Below, one piece after another: positions 16,116 through 24,429 of a stretch of 64,000 bases of DNA (position 1 is its first letter; each line of letters opens with the position of its first letter). Source of the stretch: Actinoplanes derwentensis (GTDB lineage Bacteria; Actinomycetota; Actinomycetes; Mycobacteriales; Micromonosporaceae). The notes under the pieces were generated by a model. That model was not told the origin of the DNA. It did not search any database and saw nothing but the letters and a program-made list of their open reading frames with translations. Made by a program: the position numbers and the translations under genes. The stretch spans positions 4,416,501-4,480,500 of the forward strand of contig NZ_LT629758.1 in the NCBI RefSeq assembly GCF_900104725.1, written 5' to 3'.

Positions 16116-16774
16116 GACGCCGCCTCGAACAGGTAGGTGGCCCGGCCGGACGCCTGGACCACCCCGGTCAGCCGGGCGCCGGAGGCGAATCGCTCGCGCA
16201 GCCGGGCCCGCAGAGCCGCCCGGTCGGACCGTCGCGGCGCGGCGATCCGGGAATCGGCCGGGGTGTCCACCGGCGGGAGCGGGGCGCCGGGTTTACGGGC
16301 GTGCCACAGGTCCCAGCTGACCAGGACACGGTCGGTGTCGTCGCCGTAGTAGTCGGGCCGGAACCGGATCCCGGCCGCGCCGAGGACGGCCAGATTGAAG
16401 TGGGCGTTGCGTAACGCGTACGGATCGAAGGTCCATCGCATGGTCCGCGCGCCGGTCGCCCGCGCCACCTCCGCCTGGGCCTGTTTCAGCTGGCGGCCCA
16501 CCCCGGAACCCTGGGCGGCGGGGGCGACCACGGCGGCCTGCGAGTAGTGGTACAGCTCGCCGCCGTCGACGGCGGCGAAGCCGTAGCAGAAGCCGATCAC
16601 CGTGCCGTCAGAGCCGAGGGCTCCGATGACCGAGCCGGAGTTCTCCCGCAGGGCGGCGAGCAGGCGCGGGTTGACCCCGAACTCGGGCTGCTGGTAGCCG
16701 AAGACGGATCGGTAGAGCGCCGACGCCGCGGTCCACTCGGCAGCCCCGTCGAGCTCGCGTACCACCACTTCCAT
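16112..16774 (-). CDS. GNAT acyltransferase, probable amino acid N-succinyltransferase
   Basis: 220 residues of the COG3375-like GNAT group. The acyl-CoA pyrophosphate loop reads VAPAAQGSGVGRQLKQAQ, and a conserved WTFDPYALRNAHFNL segment follows, typical of this group. In Geobacillus and Deinococcus a similar GNAT sits with N-succinylamino acid racemase and succinylates D-amino acids using succinyl-CoA. The same arrangement here supports that role, though succinyl- over acetyl-CoA use is not visible in sequence. First gene of the coupled three-gene operon; its promoter region is shared with the divergent M20 gene. Confidence 0.75.
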   Translation of the reverse strand: MEVVVRELDGAAEWTAASALYRSVFGYQQPEFGVNPRLLAALRENSGSVIGALGSDGTVIGFCYGFAAVDGGELYHYSQAAVVAPAAQGSGVGRQLKQAQAEVARATGARTMRWTFDPYALRNAHFNLAVLGAAGIRFRPDYYGDDTDRVLVSWDLWHARKPGAPLPPVDTPADSRIAAPRRSDRAALRARLRERFASGARLTGVVQASGRATYLFEAAS

Positions 16775-16792
16775 GACCGCCCCCCGTCAAAG

Positions 16793-16863
16793 ATACGAAA
16801 CGTATAACCATCATCGTGGCAATATCCACGCTCGTTGACAATGGGTTCGGTGCGACTTAGCGT
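16793..16863. promoter_or_regulatory. Divergent promoter with two inverted repeats
   Basis: On the plus strand TTGACA (16835-16840), a 17-base spacer and TAGCGT (16858-16863) end six bases before the M20 ATG at 16870, so that message is probably leaderless. ATACG-AAA-CGTAT (16793-16805) is a perfect inverted repeat near the GNAT start and overlaps a possible minus-strand TATACG box. CGTGG (16815-16819) and CCACG (16826-16830) form a second one. These are candidate operators for an unidentified regulator. Confidence 0.65.
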
Positions 16864-16869
16864 TCGGAT

Positions 16870-17949
16870 ATGCTGGAGACGCTGCGCCGGTACACGTTGC
16901 TCGAGTCGCCCACCGGAGACGCCCGGCGACTGGCCGCCCTCGCCGAGGCGCTGGAGGCCGACGCCGCGCGGGCCGGTCTGCACACCGCCCGGGAGGCCCA
17001 CCCGACCGGCGACCATCTGATCTGGACGCTACCGGCGCGCGACGTCACCGGGCCGCCGCTGCTGTTCCTGAGCCACTACGACACGGTGTGGCCGGTCGGC
17101 ACTCTCGCCGAGATGCCCTGGTCGGTGACGGGTGACGTGGTGCGCGGGCCGGGGGTCTACGACACCAAGGCCGGTCTCGTCGCCCTGCTCACCGCGATCT
17201 CCCAACTTCAAGGTCCACATCCGGCGGTACGAGTGATCGTGGTCGCCGACGAGGAGATCGGCTCGCCGACCGCCGGTGACCTGGTGCGCTCCGAGGCGGC
17301 GAAGTCGTCCGCGGTGCTCGGCCTGGAACCACCGCACCCCGGCGGCGACCTGAAGACCGGCCGCCGGGGCAGCACCCGGGCCCGCATCGCGGTGACCGGA
17401 GTGGAGGCGCACGCCGCCCTCGACCCGGACGCCGGGGCCAGTGCCATCGACGAGCTGGTGGACCAGCTGATCCGGGTGCGTGCGCTGGTGTCGGCGCGCC
17501 CGGTGCTGCTGAACACCGGAACGATCGCCGGTGGCGGCCGGACCAATGTGGTCGCCGGCCGGGCGCACGCCGACCTGGGATTACGGTTCACCGACCCGGC
17601 CGACGAGGAAGCGGTGCTCGGCGCGCTGCGGGCCCTGGACCCGATCCGCCCGAAGGCGTCGGTCACCACCGAACTACTGTCGCATCGCCCCACCTGGCAG
17701 CCCGGCCCGGCCGGTGCGGCACTGCTGGACCGGATCCGGGTGATCGCGGCCGGTGCCGGGCAGACTCTGAACGGCCACCCGGCCGACGGTGCCGCCGACA
17801 CGAACACCACCGGTTCGCTGGGCCACCCGACGGTCGACGGTCTGGCCCCGTGGGGTGGGGGCGCGCACGCCCGTACCGAATGGGTCTCGGCGACCGGTTT
17901 GGCCGCCCGCACCACCCTACTGGCCGCGATATTGACTGATCTCGTTTAA
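16870..17949 (+). CDS. M20-family metallohydrolase, probable N-succinyl-L-amino acid desuccinylase
   Basis: 359 residues of the M20/DapE/ArgE amidohydrolase family, usually with two zinc ions. Ligands and catalytic residues are visible in order: SHYDTVW (His and Asp), GPGVYDTKAG (bridging Asp), ADEEIGS (Glu-Glu), LGLEPP and the final GGGAHARTEW (His). The dimerisation domain lies between. Beside an N-acyl amino acid racemase and a GNAT acyltransferase, release of the free L-amino acid from its N-succinyl form is the most economical role; carboxypeptidase G2-like activity is the alternative. The promoter boxes leave no room for a ribosome site, so translation is probably leaderless. Confidence 0.83.
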   Translation: MLETLRRYTLLESPTGDARRLAALAEALEADAARAGLHTAREAHPTGDHLIWTLPARDVTGPPLLFLSHYDTVWPVGTLAEMPWSVTGDVVRGPGVYDTKAGLVALLTAISQLQGPHPAVRVIVVADEEIGSPTAGDLVRSEAAKSSAVLGLEPPHPGGDLKTGRRGSTRARIAVTGVEAHAALDPDAGASAIDELVDQLIRVRALVSARPVLLNTGTIAGGGRTNVVAGRAHADLGLRFTDPADEEAVLGALRALDPIRPKASVTTELLSHRPTWQPGPAGAALLDRIRVIAAGAGQTLNGHPADGAADTNTTGSLGHPTVDGLAPWGGGAHARTEWVSATGLAARTTLLAAILTDLV

Positions 17950-18002
17950 TGATGTGAACCGCGGGTAATCCCCGGACGGCTACTCCGTCATAGGGGGCAT
18001 CC

Positions 18003-18257
18003 ATGTTGAGTGACGACGACCGTCGCGTCATAGCCGAGCTGGAACAACGGGTCATCCTCAGCGACCCGGACTTCGCCGCGCGGATGGCCGAGCCACCGTC
18101 GGAGGTCCGCTTCCCGGCCGTGGCGGTACTCTGCGCCGGCCTGTTCGTCCTGGTCCCACCGGTCATGCTGCTGTTCGGCTGGCCCGGCCTGATCATCGTG
18201 GTCGACCTGTTCATCGCCGCTCTGGTCGCGGTGCTGATGCGCCGCCGGCATCGCTGA
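18003..18257 (+). CDS. DUF3040 small membrane protein
   Basis: 84 residues. It opens with the DUF3040 signature (LSDDDRRVIAELEQRV..DPDFAARM) and then has two hydrophobic helices (about 37-55 and 58-78) ending in MRRRHR. The family is restricted to actinobacteria and has no known function. AGGGGG six bases before the ATG supports the start. It lies 45 bases after the M20 gene and just before the two-component system, so it could belong to either transcript. Confidence 0.85.
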   Translation: MLSDDDRRVIAELEQRVILSDPDFAARMAEPPSEVRFPAVAVLCAGLFVLVPPVMLLFGWPGLIIVVDLFIAALVAVLMRRRHR

Positions 18258-18262
18258 GCGCC

Positions 18263-18284
18263 GGTTCTCATCGGGTTCTCATCG
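18263..18284 (+). promoter_or_regulatory. Tandem 11-bp direct repeat before the response regulator gene
   Basis: Two perfect, abutting copies of GGTTCTCATCG. Spacing of one helical turn is typical of OmpR/PhoP-family binding sites. It lies 23 bases before the regulator ATG and closely resembles a three-copy array at 20445-20477, so autoregulation is likely. Confidence 0.75.
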
Positions 18285-18307
18285 ACCTGTGTTTCGATGA
18301 CAGCACC

Positions 18308-18991
18308 ATGAACGCCCACGTCCTCGTCGTCGACGACCAGCCCAACATCCTCGACCTGCTGCGGACCGTGCTCACCTTCCACGGTTTCACCGTCGGCACC
18401 GCGGCCACCGCCGCCGAGGCCGTCTCCGTAGCCACCGCCCACCCGCCCGACCTGGTGCTGCTCGACGTCATGCTGCCCGACGGCAACGGCCTGGACGTGT
18501 GCCGGCGGCTACGCGAACAGGGTTGCGACGCCGGGATCATCTTCCTCACCGCGCGGGACGGCCGCACCGACCAGCTGTCCGGGCTGGCCTGGGGCGGCGA
18601 CGACTACGTGACCAAACCCTTCGACGTGGAAGTGCTGCTGGCCCGGGTGCGCGCGGTGCTGCGCCGGGTCCGGGGTGGCGAGCCGACCCGGACCGACCCG
18701 GTGCTGCGCTACGCCGACGTCGAGCTCGACCAGGAGACCCTGCAGGTGCGCCGGGCCGGGGAACAGGTGACGCTCTCCCCCACCGAGCTGCGGCTGCTGC
18801 GCTACCTGCTGGCCAACCCCGGCCGCGTGCTGTCCCGGGCGCAGATCCTGGACGCCGTGTGGGAATACGACACGACCGCGGTCTCCAACGTCGTCGACAC
18901 CTACGTCGGCTACCTGCGCCGCAAACTCGACCGGTTCGGGCCGCCACTGATCGTCACCCACCGCGGCTTCGGTTACGCGTTGCGCCAATGA
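18308..18991 (+). CDS. OmpR/PhoB-family response regulator
   Basis: 227 residues. The receiver domain (about 1-115) has acidic residues in VVDDQPN, the phosphoacceptor Asp in LVLLDVMLPDGNG and the Lys in YVTKPFD. The winged-helix DNA-binding domain (about 130-227) shows LSPTELRLLRYLLANPG and ends in THRGFGYALR. It overlaps the kinase gene by four bases (ATGA). Direct repeats before its own gene and before the DUF2993/MMPL pair suggest it controls both. MprA/TcrA-like by appearance; the signal is unknown. Confidence 0.93.
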   Translation: MNAHVLVVDDQPNILDLLRTVLTFHGFTVGTAATAAEAVSVATAHPPDLVLLDVMLPDGNGLDVCRRLREQGCDAGIIFLTARDGRTDQLSGLAWGGDDYVTKPFDVEVLLARVRAVLRRVRGGEPTRTDPVLRYADVELDQETLQVRRAGEQVTLSPTELRLLRYLLANPGRVLSRAQILDAVWEYDTTAVSNVVDTYVGYLRRKLDRFGPPLIVTHRGFGYALRQ

Positions 18992-20457
18992 GCCGCCGTT
19001 CGCTGCGGTTCACCCTGATCGCCGGAGTCGCGGGACTGACCGCGGCGGCTCTGCTGATCACCTGGCTGACCGCGGCGGTGGCGCTCCGGTCGTACCTGAT
19101 GAAACAGACCGACGAACAACTCGCCGCCGCGGCCGTCCTGGTCCGGCAGCGTGCCGCGCTGATCCCGCCCGGCGGTGACGGCTCCGAACTGCGCTCGGCG
19201 ATCTCCGTCACCGAATACCTGATCGAGTTCCGGCGCACCGACGGGCACACCGTGCGGCTCTTCGGCGGCACTCCACTGCCCGCGACGCCACTGCTGGACC
19301 ACGCCGCGACCGCCGAGGCCGGACCGCAGACCGTGCAAGGTTCCTACCGGGTCCAGGTAGTGCCGGTCGCCACGGGTCTGGTGCTGCTCGGCCTTCCCCT
19401 AGCGCCGGTACGGGACACCGTGACCCGCCTCGCCCTCACCGCCGCGATCACGTCGACCGTGGTGTTGATGCTGCTCACCGTACTGGCCCGCTGGCTGGTG
19501 GCCCGCCGGTTACGCCCGCTCGACGAGATCGCCGCGACCGCCGGGGCCATCGCCGGCGGCAACCTGGACCGCCGGGTCGGCGCGCCCCCGCCCGGCTCCC
19601 CCGAAGCCCGCACCGAAGTCGGGCGGCTGTCGGTGTCCGTCGACGGGATGCTCAGCCGGATCCAGGCCGCGATGGCCGTGCGGGAACGCTCCGAACAGCG
19701 GATGCGTGCCTTCGTCGCCGACGCCTCGCACGAACTGCGCACCCCGGTCACCTCGATCAGCGGCTACCTCCAGCTCATCCGCACCGGCGTCGTCGACCTG
19801 GCCGACCGCCCGGACGTGCTGCGCCGCCTGGAGCAGGAGGCCGGGCGGATGGGCGCGCTCGTCGACGAGCTGCTCTACCTGGCCCGGCTGGAGTCCGATC
19901 CCCCGCCCCGCCGCGGCCCGGTCGACCTGGCGGCACTGATCCGGGACGCGGTCGCCGACGCCCGCGCCATCGAACCGGACCGTCCCCTCGACGTCACGGT
20001 CACCGGCCCGGTGACCGTCACCGGCGACGAGAGCACGCTGCGGCAGGTGCTGGCCAACCTGCTCGGCAACATCCTCGCCCACACCCCGGCCGGCACACCC
20101 GCGTCGATCACCGCCCATCTCGTCGGCGGCCCACCCGAGTCCGCCGTCACCCGCCCCACCGGCGGCACATCCGAGTCGGGCGCCGGTGGCACACCTGGCT
20201 CGCCGTCTGCCGGTATGCCGGGTTTCGGGGTGCCCGCGGTGCGGGTCGAGGTCACCGATCAGGGGCCGGGTCTGCCTCCGGCGTCGGTGGCCCGGGCGTT
20301 CGAACGCTTCTGGCGGGCGGACACGTCCCGCGCCCACACCGGTGGCGCCGGCCTGGGCCTGGCCATCGTCGCCGAGGCGATCCACGCCCACCACGGCACC
20401 ACCGGAATCACACTCGGTGACCCGGGACTGACGGTCTGGTTCGAGGTTCCCATCTGA
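18988..20457 (+). CDS. Sensor histidine kinase with a low-complexity insert in the ATPase domain
   Basis: 489 residues: TM1 about 8-32, short extracellular sensor about 35-145, TM2 about 148-170, HAMP, then a HisKA domain with the phosphorylated His in FVADASHELRTPVTS, then HATPase_c with an N box (LRQVLANLLGN), DQGPGLPP and a G2 box (GGAGLGLAI). Between the N and G1 boxes, roughly residues 375-417, lies a Gly/Ser/Pro/Thr-rich insert that lengthens the ATP-lid side loop. The start is the ATG overlapping the regulator stop. It should phosphorylate the preceding regulator. Confidence 0.92.
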   Translation: MSRRSLRFTLIAGVAGLTAAALLITWLTAAVALRSYLMKQTDEQLAAAAVLVRQRAALIPPGGDGSELRSAISVTEYLIEFRRTDGHTVRLFGGTPLPATPLLDHAATAEAGPQTVQGSYRVQVVPVATGLVLLGLPLAPVRDTVTRLALTAAITSTVVLMLLTVLARWLVARRLRPLDEIAATAGAIAGGNLDRRVGAPPPGSPEARTEVGRLSVSVDGMLSRIQAAMAVRERSEQRMRAFVADASHELRTPVTSISGYLQLIRTGVVDLADRPDVLRRLEQEAGRMGALVDELLYLARLESDPPPRRGPVDLAALIRDAVADARAIEPDRPLDVTVTGPVTVTGDESTLRQVLANLLGNILAHTPAGTPASITAHLVGGPPESAVTRPTGGTSESGAGGTPGSPSAGMPGFGVPAVRVEVTDQGPGLPPASVARAFERFWRADTSRAHTGGAGLGLAIVAEAIHAHHGTTGITLGDPGLTVWFEVPI

Positions 20458-20477
20458 CTCTCATCCGGTTCGCATCG
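20445..20477 (+). promoter_or_regulatory. Three tandem 11-bp repeats before the DUF2993/MMPL genes
   Basis: GGTTCCCATCT, GACTCTCATCC and GGTTCGCATCG abut each other and match GGTTCTCATCG at 9, 8 and 10 of 11 positions. The array straddles the end of the kinase gene and lies 23 bases before the DUF2993 ATG, the same distance as the array before the regulator gene. Confidence 0.7.
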
Positions 20478-20500
20478 AGCCGTCACCGGCCGCTGATGCC

Positions 20501-21541
20501 ATGGGTGACGTGCGAAAACCACTGATCATCATCGGGGTGACGGCCGGCTGCCTGCTCACCGCGACCGTCGTCGCCGACCGGGCGGCCGCGTCGATCGCCG
20601 CCGGGCGCCTGGCCGCCCAGGTCCGCTGCGCGGCGGGCCTGTCCTCGGACCCGTCCGTCTCCTTCGGCGGCGTACCGTTCCTGGACCAGCTGGCCCGCCG
20701 CCGCTTCGACAGCGTCCGGCTGACGGCCGACGCGGTCCCGGCGGGCCGCTTCCGGTTGTCCGTCGAGGTCGACGCGGCACAGGTGAGCCTCCCGGCGACC
20801 GGCACACCGTCCGCAGAATCCATCAGGGCCACGATCACCTTGCCGTACGGGGATCTACACGCCCCCGCCCCCACGCCCTCCATCTCCCCCATCGCGATCA
20901 CGGCAACCTCCGCCTCCGCCACCAGCTCCCGATTCCCCGCCGCAATCCCGCCGGTCTCCTCTTCCTCCCATTCCTCCCTTTCCTCCTCGTCTTCCGCCGC
21001 CGCCTCGACTTCCGCCTCCGCGGCCCCGAGTCCTGCCGTGATTCCGCCGAGTTCCGGCGCTGCGGATTCCGGCACCGTTCCGGGCCTGCTCTCCGGTCCG
21101 TTGTCCACGGACGGCGCCGGGCATCTACTGATCCCGATGACCCGGACGATCCTGGGACGCGAATTGCAGGTGACCGTGATCGCCACCCCGGAGATCACCG
21201 ACGGCCGGCTGCGGATCCGCCCGGACGAGGTGGAACTGCCGGTCGCCGGTATCCGGTTGCCCGCCTCCCGTTTCGGTGACGGAGCGAACGCCCCCACCAT
21301 GGACCTGCCCGAACTGCCCGCCGGGCTGGCCTACACCGGTGCCGAGGCCGCGATCACCGGCCTCCGCCTCACCATCACCGGCGACAACGTGACAGCCGAT
21401 GCCCTCACCGGCGACGCTGTAACAGCCGGCGCTCCCACCGGCGGCTCCTCCTGTTCCACCGAGGGCGGGGTTGCCGGCAGGTTCGGTGTGGGCGAGGGTG
21501 TAGGCGGCGGCTCGGGCCGCTACTCCGGAGGTGCCGCATGA
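20501..21541 (+). CDS. DUF2993 (LmeA-like) lipid-binding protein with a Ser/Pro insert
   Basis: 346 residues. The N-terminal helix (LIIIGVTAGCLLTATVVADR) is a signal or anchor and AAASIAAGRLAAQVRC starts the DUF2993 domain, whose mycobacterial member LmeA is a periplasmic phosphoinositide-binding protein linked to mannan synthesis. The domain continues with VSFGGVPFLDQLARRRF, the most conserved family element, and ends with LPAGLAYTGAEA. About 85 residues from 122 to 205 are a Ser/Ala/Pro low-complexity insert in the middle of the domain. The last base of its ATGA overlap starts the MMPL gene, so a joint role in envelope lipid handling is plausible. Confidence 0.82.
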   Translation: MGDVRKPLIIIGVTAGCLLTATVVADRAAASIAAGRLAAQVRCAAGLSSDPSVSFGGVPFLDQLARRRFDSVRLTADAVPAGRFRLSVEVDAAQVSLPATGTPSAESIRATITLPYGDLHAPAPTPSISPIAITATSASATSSRFPAAIPPVSSSSHSSLSSSSSAAASTSASAAPSPAVIPPSSGAADSGTVPGLLSGPLSTDGAGHLLIPMTRTILGRELQVTVIATPEITDGRLRIRPDEVELPVAGIRLPASRFGDGANAPTMDLPELPAGLAYTGAEAAITGLRLTITGDNVTADALTGDAVTAGAPTGGSSCSTEGGVAGRFGVGEGVGGGSGRYSGGAA

Positions 21542-23907
21542 GTGCCGCTCGTGCGGGAGGCCGGATCCATCGGCTGTTCACCCGGGCCGGCTGGTTCGCG
21601 GTTCGGCGGCCCTGGTGGACGGTCGCCGGATGGCTGCTGGTCACGGTGGCCGTCGCCGGGTCGGTGCTGGTGTTCGGGTCAGCGGTGGACGACGACACCA
21701 CGTTGCCGGGAACCGCCGCTCAACACGGGCGGGATCTGCTGGACGAGCATTTCCCCGGAGCGGGCGGCGCGAACGGCACCGTCATCCTCCGCTCGGCCGG
21801 CGGACCACTGGACCCGGCCTTGACGGCCGCGGCGGCGGACCGGATCAGCGGACTCGACCACGTCACTTCGGTGACGCCGCCCAGTGTGGGGGCCGGTTCG
21901 CTGACGGCGGACGGCGGCACCGGGTACCTGGCGGTGCAGTTCGACGTGAGTCCACGCGACATCAGCGAAGAACTGATCGGTGAGGTTCTGGCCGCGGCGG
22001 AACCGGCGGCGGACACCGTGTTTCCGGGCGGGACGCTGGCCCGTGGCGAGGCGGACACCCGGCGCAGCGAGGCCCTCGGCATCGGGGTGGCACTGGTGGT
22101 GCTGATCGTCGCGTTCGGCGGGCTGGTCGCGGCCGGACTTCCGCTGCTGACCGCGCTGCTCACCCTGGTCTGCGGACTCGGTGTGATCGGGCTGGCCGGG
22201 CATCTGACCGCGATCCCGGCGGTGGCCACCACGGTGGCCACGATGATCGGGCTGGGCGTCGGCATCGACTACGCCCTGTTCATGATCACCCGCTACCGCA
22301 CCCTGCTCACCGACGGTGTCCCGATCCCGGAGGCGATCGTGGCCACGGTCGTCTCCTCGGGCAGCGCGGTGGCCTTCGCCGGCGGAACGGTGATCGTCGC
22401 CCTGGCCGGCCTGGCCGTAGCCGGAGTACCGATCCTGGCCACCCTGGGCTGGACCGCCGGCCTGATCGTCCTGATAGCGGTAGCCTCCTCGATCACCCTC
22501 CTCCCCGCCCTGCTCGCTCTACTGGGCCCCCGCGTCAACGCCCTCCGCCTCCGCCGCCAGCCACCGGCTCCACCCCCTCCCGTCACCACCCCCGCGCCCG
22601 CCTCCACACCCACCTCCGCGTCCACACCCGTGTTCGACTCCGCTCCCGCACCCACTTCCGCTTCGGCCTCCGCCGCCGCGACGGATACCGGGCGTGGTTC
22701 GGCGTGGGGAAATCTGGCGGACCGGGTCACCCGGCGACCCTGGCCATGGGCACTGGTCAGCGTGGCTTTGCTGTTGGTGGTGGCCGCACCGGTGACGGCG
22801 ATGACGTTGGGCCAGACGGACGCCGGTGACGATCCGCCGGGCACCGCGGCCCGGGCCGGATACGACGTCATGGCCGAGGAGTTCGGGGCGGGCGCCACCG
22901 GCCCGATCATCGTGGTCGCCGAACTCTCACCCGCCATCCCGGCACCGGCGGCGGGCAGCACCGCCACCACACCCACCGGCGGCACCATCACCCCACCACC
23001 ACCATCAGCAACCGTGAGCAGCGCAACCGGGACCGGTGCCACCGCACCGTCAATGCCCGCGAGCAGCAGCGCCACCGCACCACCCGCCGCTGACGGCAAG
23101 ACCCTGGTGGATGCTCGGGTGGAGGCGTTGTCCGCGGCCGTCGCGGCAGTGCCGGGTGTGGTGCGGGTGCAGCCCGCCCAGGTGTCGGCGGACGGGTCGG
23201 CCGTGTCGGTGCGGGTGATTCCGGCGGACAGTCCCGGGGATCCGGGGGCGGTGGCTACGGTTCGCGGGCTGGAGCAGGTGTCCGTGCCGGGAGTTCGGGT
23301 CTTCGTGACCGGGGCCACGGCGGCCAAGGCTGCGCTGGCCGAACGGGTCGGGGACCGGATGCCGTACGTCATCGGTCTCGTGGTGGTCCTTGCCGCCCTG
23401 CTGGTGCTGGCCGCCTTCCGGGCGCCGGTGGTCGCGGTCAAGGCGGCCGTGATGAATCTGTTCTCGGTGGCCGCCGCCTATGGAGTGCTGACCGCGGTGT
23501 TCCAGTGGGGGTGGGGTGTGACGCTGCTGGGGCTGGACGGGCCGGTGCCGATCGAGTCCTATGTGCCGATGCTACTGTTCGCGCTGCTCTTCGGGCTGTC
23601 GATGGACTACGAGGTCTTTCTGCTCACGGCGGTGCGGGAGTCGTGGGACGCGACCGGCGACAACCGGCGGTCGGTCCGGGAGGGTCTGGCCGGCACCGGC
23701 ATGGTGATCACGTCAGCGGCGTTGATCATGGGGTGCGTGTTCGCGAGCTTCGTGCTTGACACCAGCCCGATCGTGAAGATGACCGGGCTGGGGCTGGCCG
23801 TCGCGGTGGCGATCGACGCCACGGTCATCCGGGGTGTGCTGGTCCCGGCCACGATGGCGCTGATGGGCCGGGCCAACTGGTGGACACCACGGTTCAGCCG
23901 GCGGTGA
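21538..23907 (+). CDS. MMPL-family RND transporter
   Basis: 789 residues with twelve predicted helices in two halves of the RND fold. Visible marks are TM1 in the RRPWWTVAGWLLV context, the MMPL signature GLGVGIDYALFMITRYR in the first half and its counterpart FGLSMDYEVFLLTAVRE in the second; these Asp-Tyr pairs belong to the proton relay of MmpL3-like proteins. Two Pro/Ala/Thr-rich linkers (about 341-385 and 465-520) lie in cytoplasmic and extracellular loops. MMPL proteins export lipids or related envelope molecules. It is translationally coupled to the DUF2993 gene and probably controlled by the two-component system upstream. Its end overlaps the convergent gene by 14 bases. Confidence 0.9.
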   Translation: MSAARAGGRIHRLFTRAGWFAVRRPWWTVAGWLLVTVAVAGSVLVFGSAVDDDTTLPGTAAQHGRDLLDEHFPGAGGANGTVILRSAGGPLDPALTAAAADRISGLDHVTSVTPPSVGAGSLTADGGTGYLAVQFDVSPRDISEELIGEVLAAAEPAADTVFPGGTLARGEADTRRSEALGIGVALVVLIVAFGGLVAAGLPLLTALLTLVCGLGVIGLAGHLTAIPAVATTVATMIGLGVGIDYALFMITRYRTLLTDGVPIPEAIVATVVSSGSAVAFAGGTVIVALAGLAVAGVPILATLGWTAGLIVLIAVASSITLLPALLALLGPRVNALRLRRQPPAPPPPVTTPAPASTPTSASTPVFDSAPAPTSASASAAATDTGRGSAWGNLADRVTRRPWPWALVSVALLLVVAAPVTAMTLGQTDAGDDPPGTAARAGYDVMAEEFGAGATGPIIVVAELSPAIPAPAAGSTATTPTGGTITPPPPSATVSSATGTGATAPSMPASSSATAPPAADGKTLVDARVEALSAAVAAVPGVVRVQPAQVSADGSAVSVRVIPADSPGDPGAVATVRGLEQVSVPGVRVFVTGATAAKAALAERVGDRMPYVIGLVVVLAALLVLAAFRAPVVAVKAAVMNLFSVAAAYGVLTAVFQWGWGVTLLGLDGPVPIESYVPMLLFALLFGLSMDYEVFLLTAVRESWDATGDNRRSVREGLAGTGMVITSAALIMGCVFASFVLDTSPIVKMTGLGLAVAVAIDATVIRGVLVPATMALMGRANWWTPRFSRR

Positions 23908-24418
23908 CCGTGGTGGCCGTGATGACGCCTTCGGAGTCGGGGACGCCCTGGACGGTCACGGCCACGCCGGCGAGGAGCTTGTCCAGGGTGACAGCTTGGC
24001 TGAGTTTCACCGTGGTGGTGCCGGCGGTCCGCACGGTCACCGTCTCACCGGCCGCCGTCTCCAGGTAGAGGGTGGTGCCGTCCACCAGCTTCACCGTCCC
24101 GGTGGTGCCGACGGGGGTGGCCGGGGCGCCGCCGGGAGCACCGGACGCGTTTCCCCGGCCACCACCGAAGCCGCTGGGCATGCCCGCGCCGCCGGGAAAA
24201 CCGCTGCCGGGCTGCGCCGACGTGGACGAGGTGGTGCCCCAGCGTTCGTGCGCCTGGACACCGCCGAGGAAACCGCCGATCAGCAGGGCCGCGCCGAGCA
24301 GGGCGATGGTGGTGCGGTTCCACCATCGGCGCGGGGCGGCCGCGGCCAGGGCTTCGGTCAGGCCGGACGGGGTTTCCGGGCGGGACAGGACCTCGGTGTC
24401 GTGGTCGGAGGAAGTCAC
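23894..24418 (-). CDS. Single-pass membrane protein with DUF5666-like beta domain
   Basis: 174 residues: cytoplasmic N-terminus, one membrane helix at about 38-54 (TIALLGAALLIGGFLGGV), a Gly/Ser/Pro linker, and a C-terminal beta domain (VKLVDGTTLYLETAAGETVTVRT..) resembling the DUF5666/OB-like domains of surface proteins. It is the last gene of the minus-strand exporter cluster, 11 bases after the permease, so an accessory extracellular role in that exporter is likely but unproven. Confidence 0.7.
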   Translation of the reverse strand: MTSSDHDTEVLSRPETPSGLTEALAAAAPRRWWNRTTIALLGAALLIGGFLGGVQAHERWGTTSSTSAQPGSGFPGGAGMPSGFGGGRGNASGAPGGAPATPVGTTGTVKLVDGTTLYLETAAGETVTVRTAGTTTVKLSQAVTLDKLLAGVAVTVQGVPDSEGVITATTVTAG

Positions 24419-24429
24419 GGCTCGGGCCC

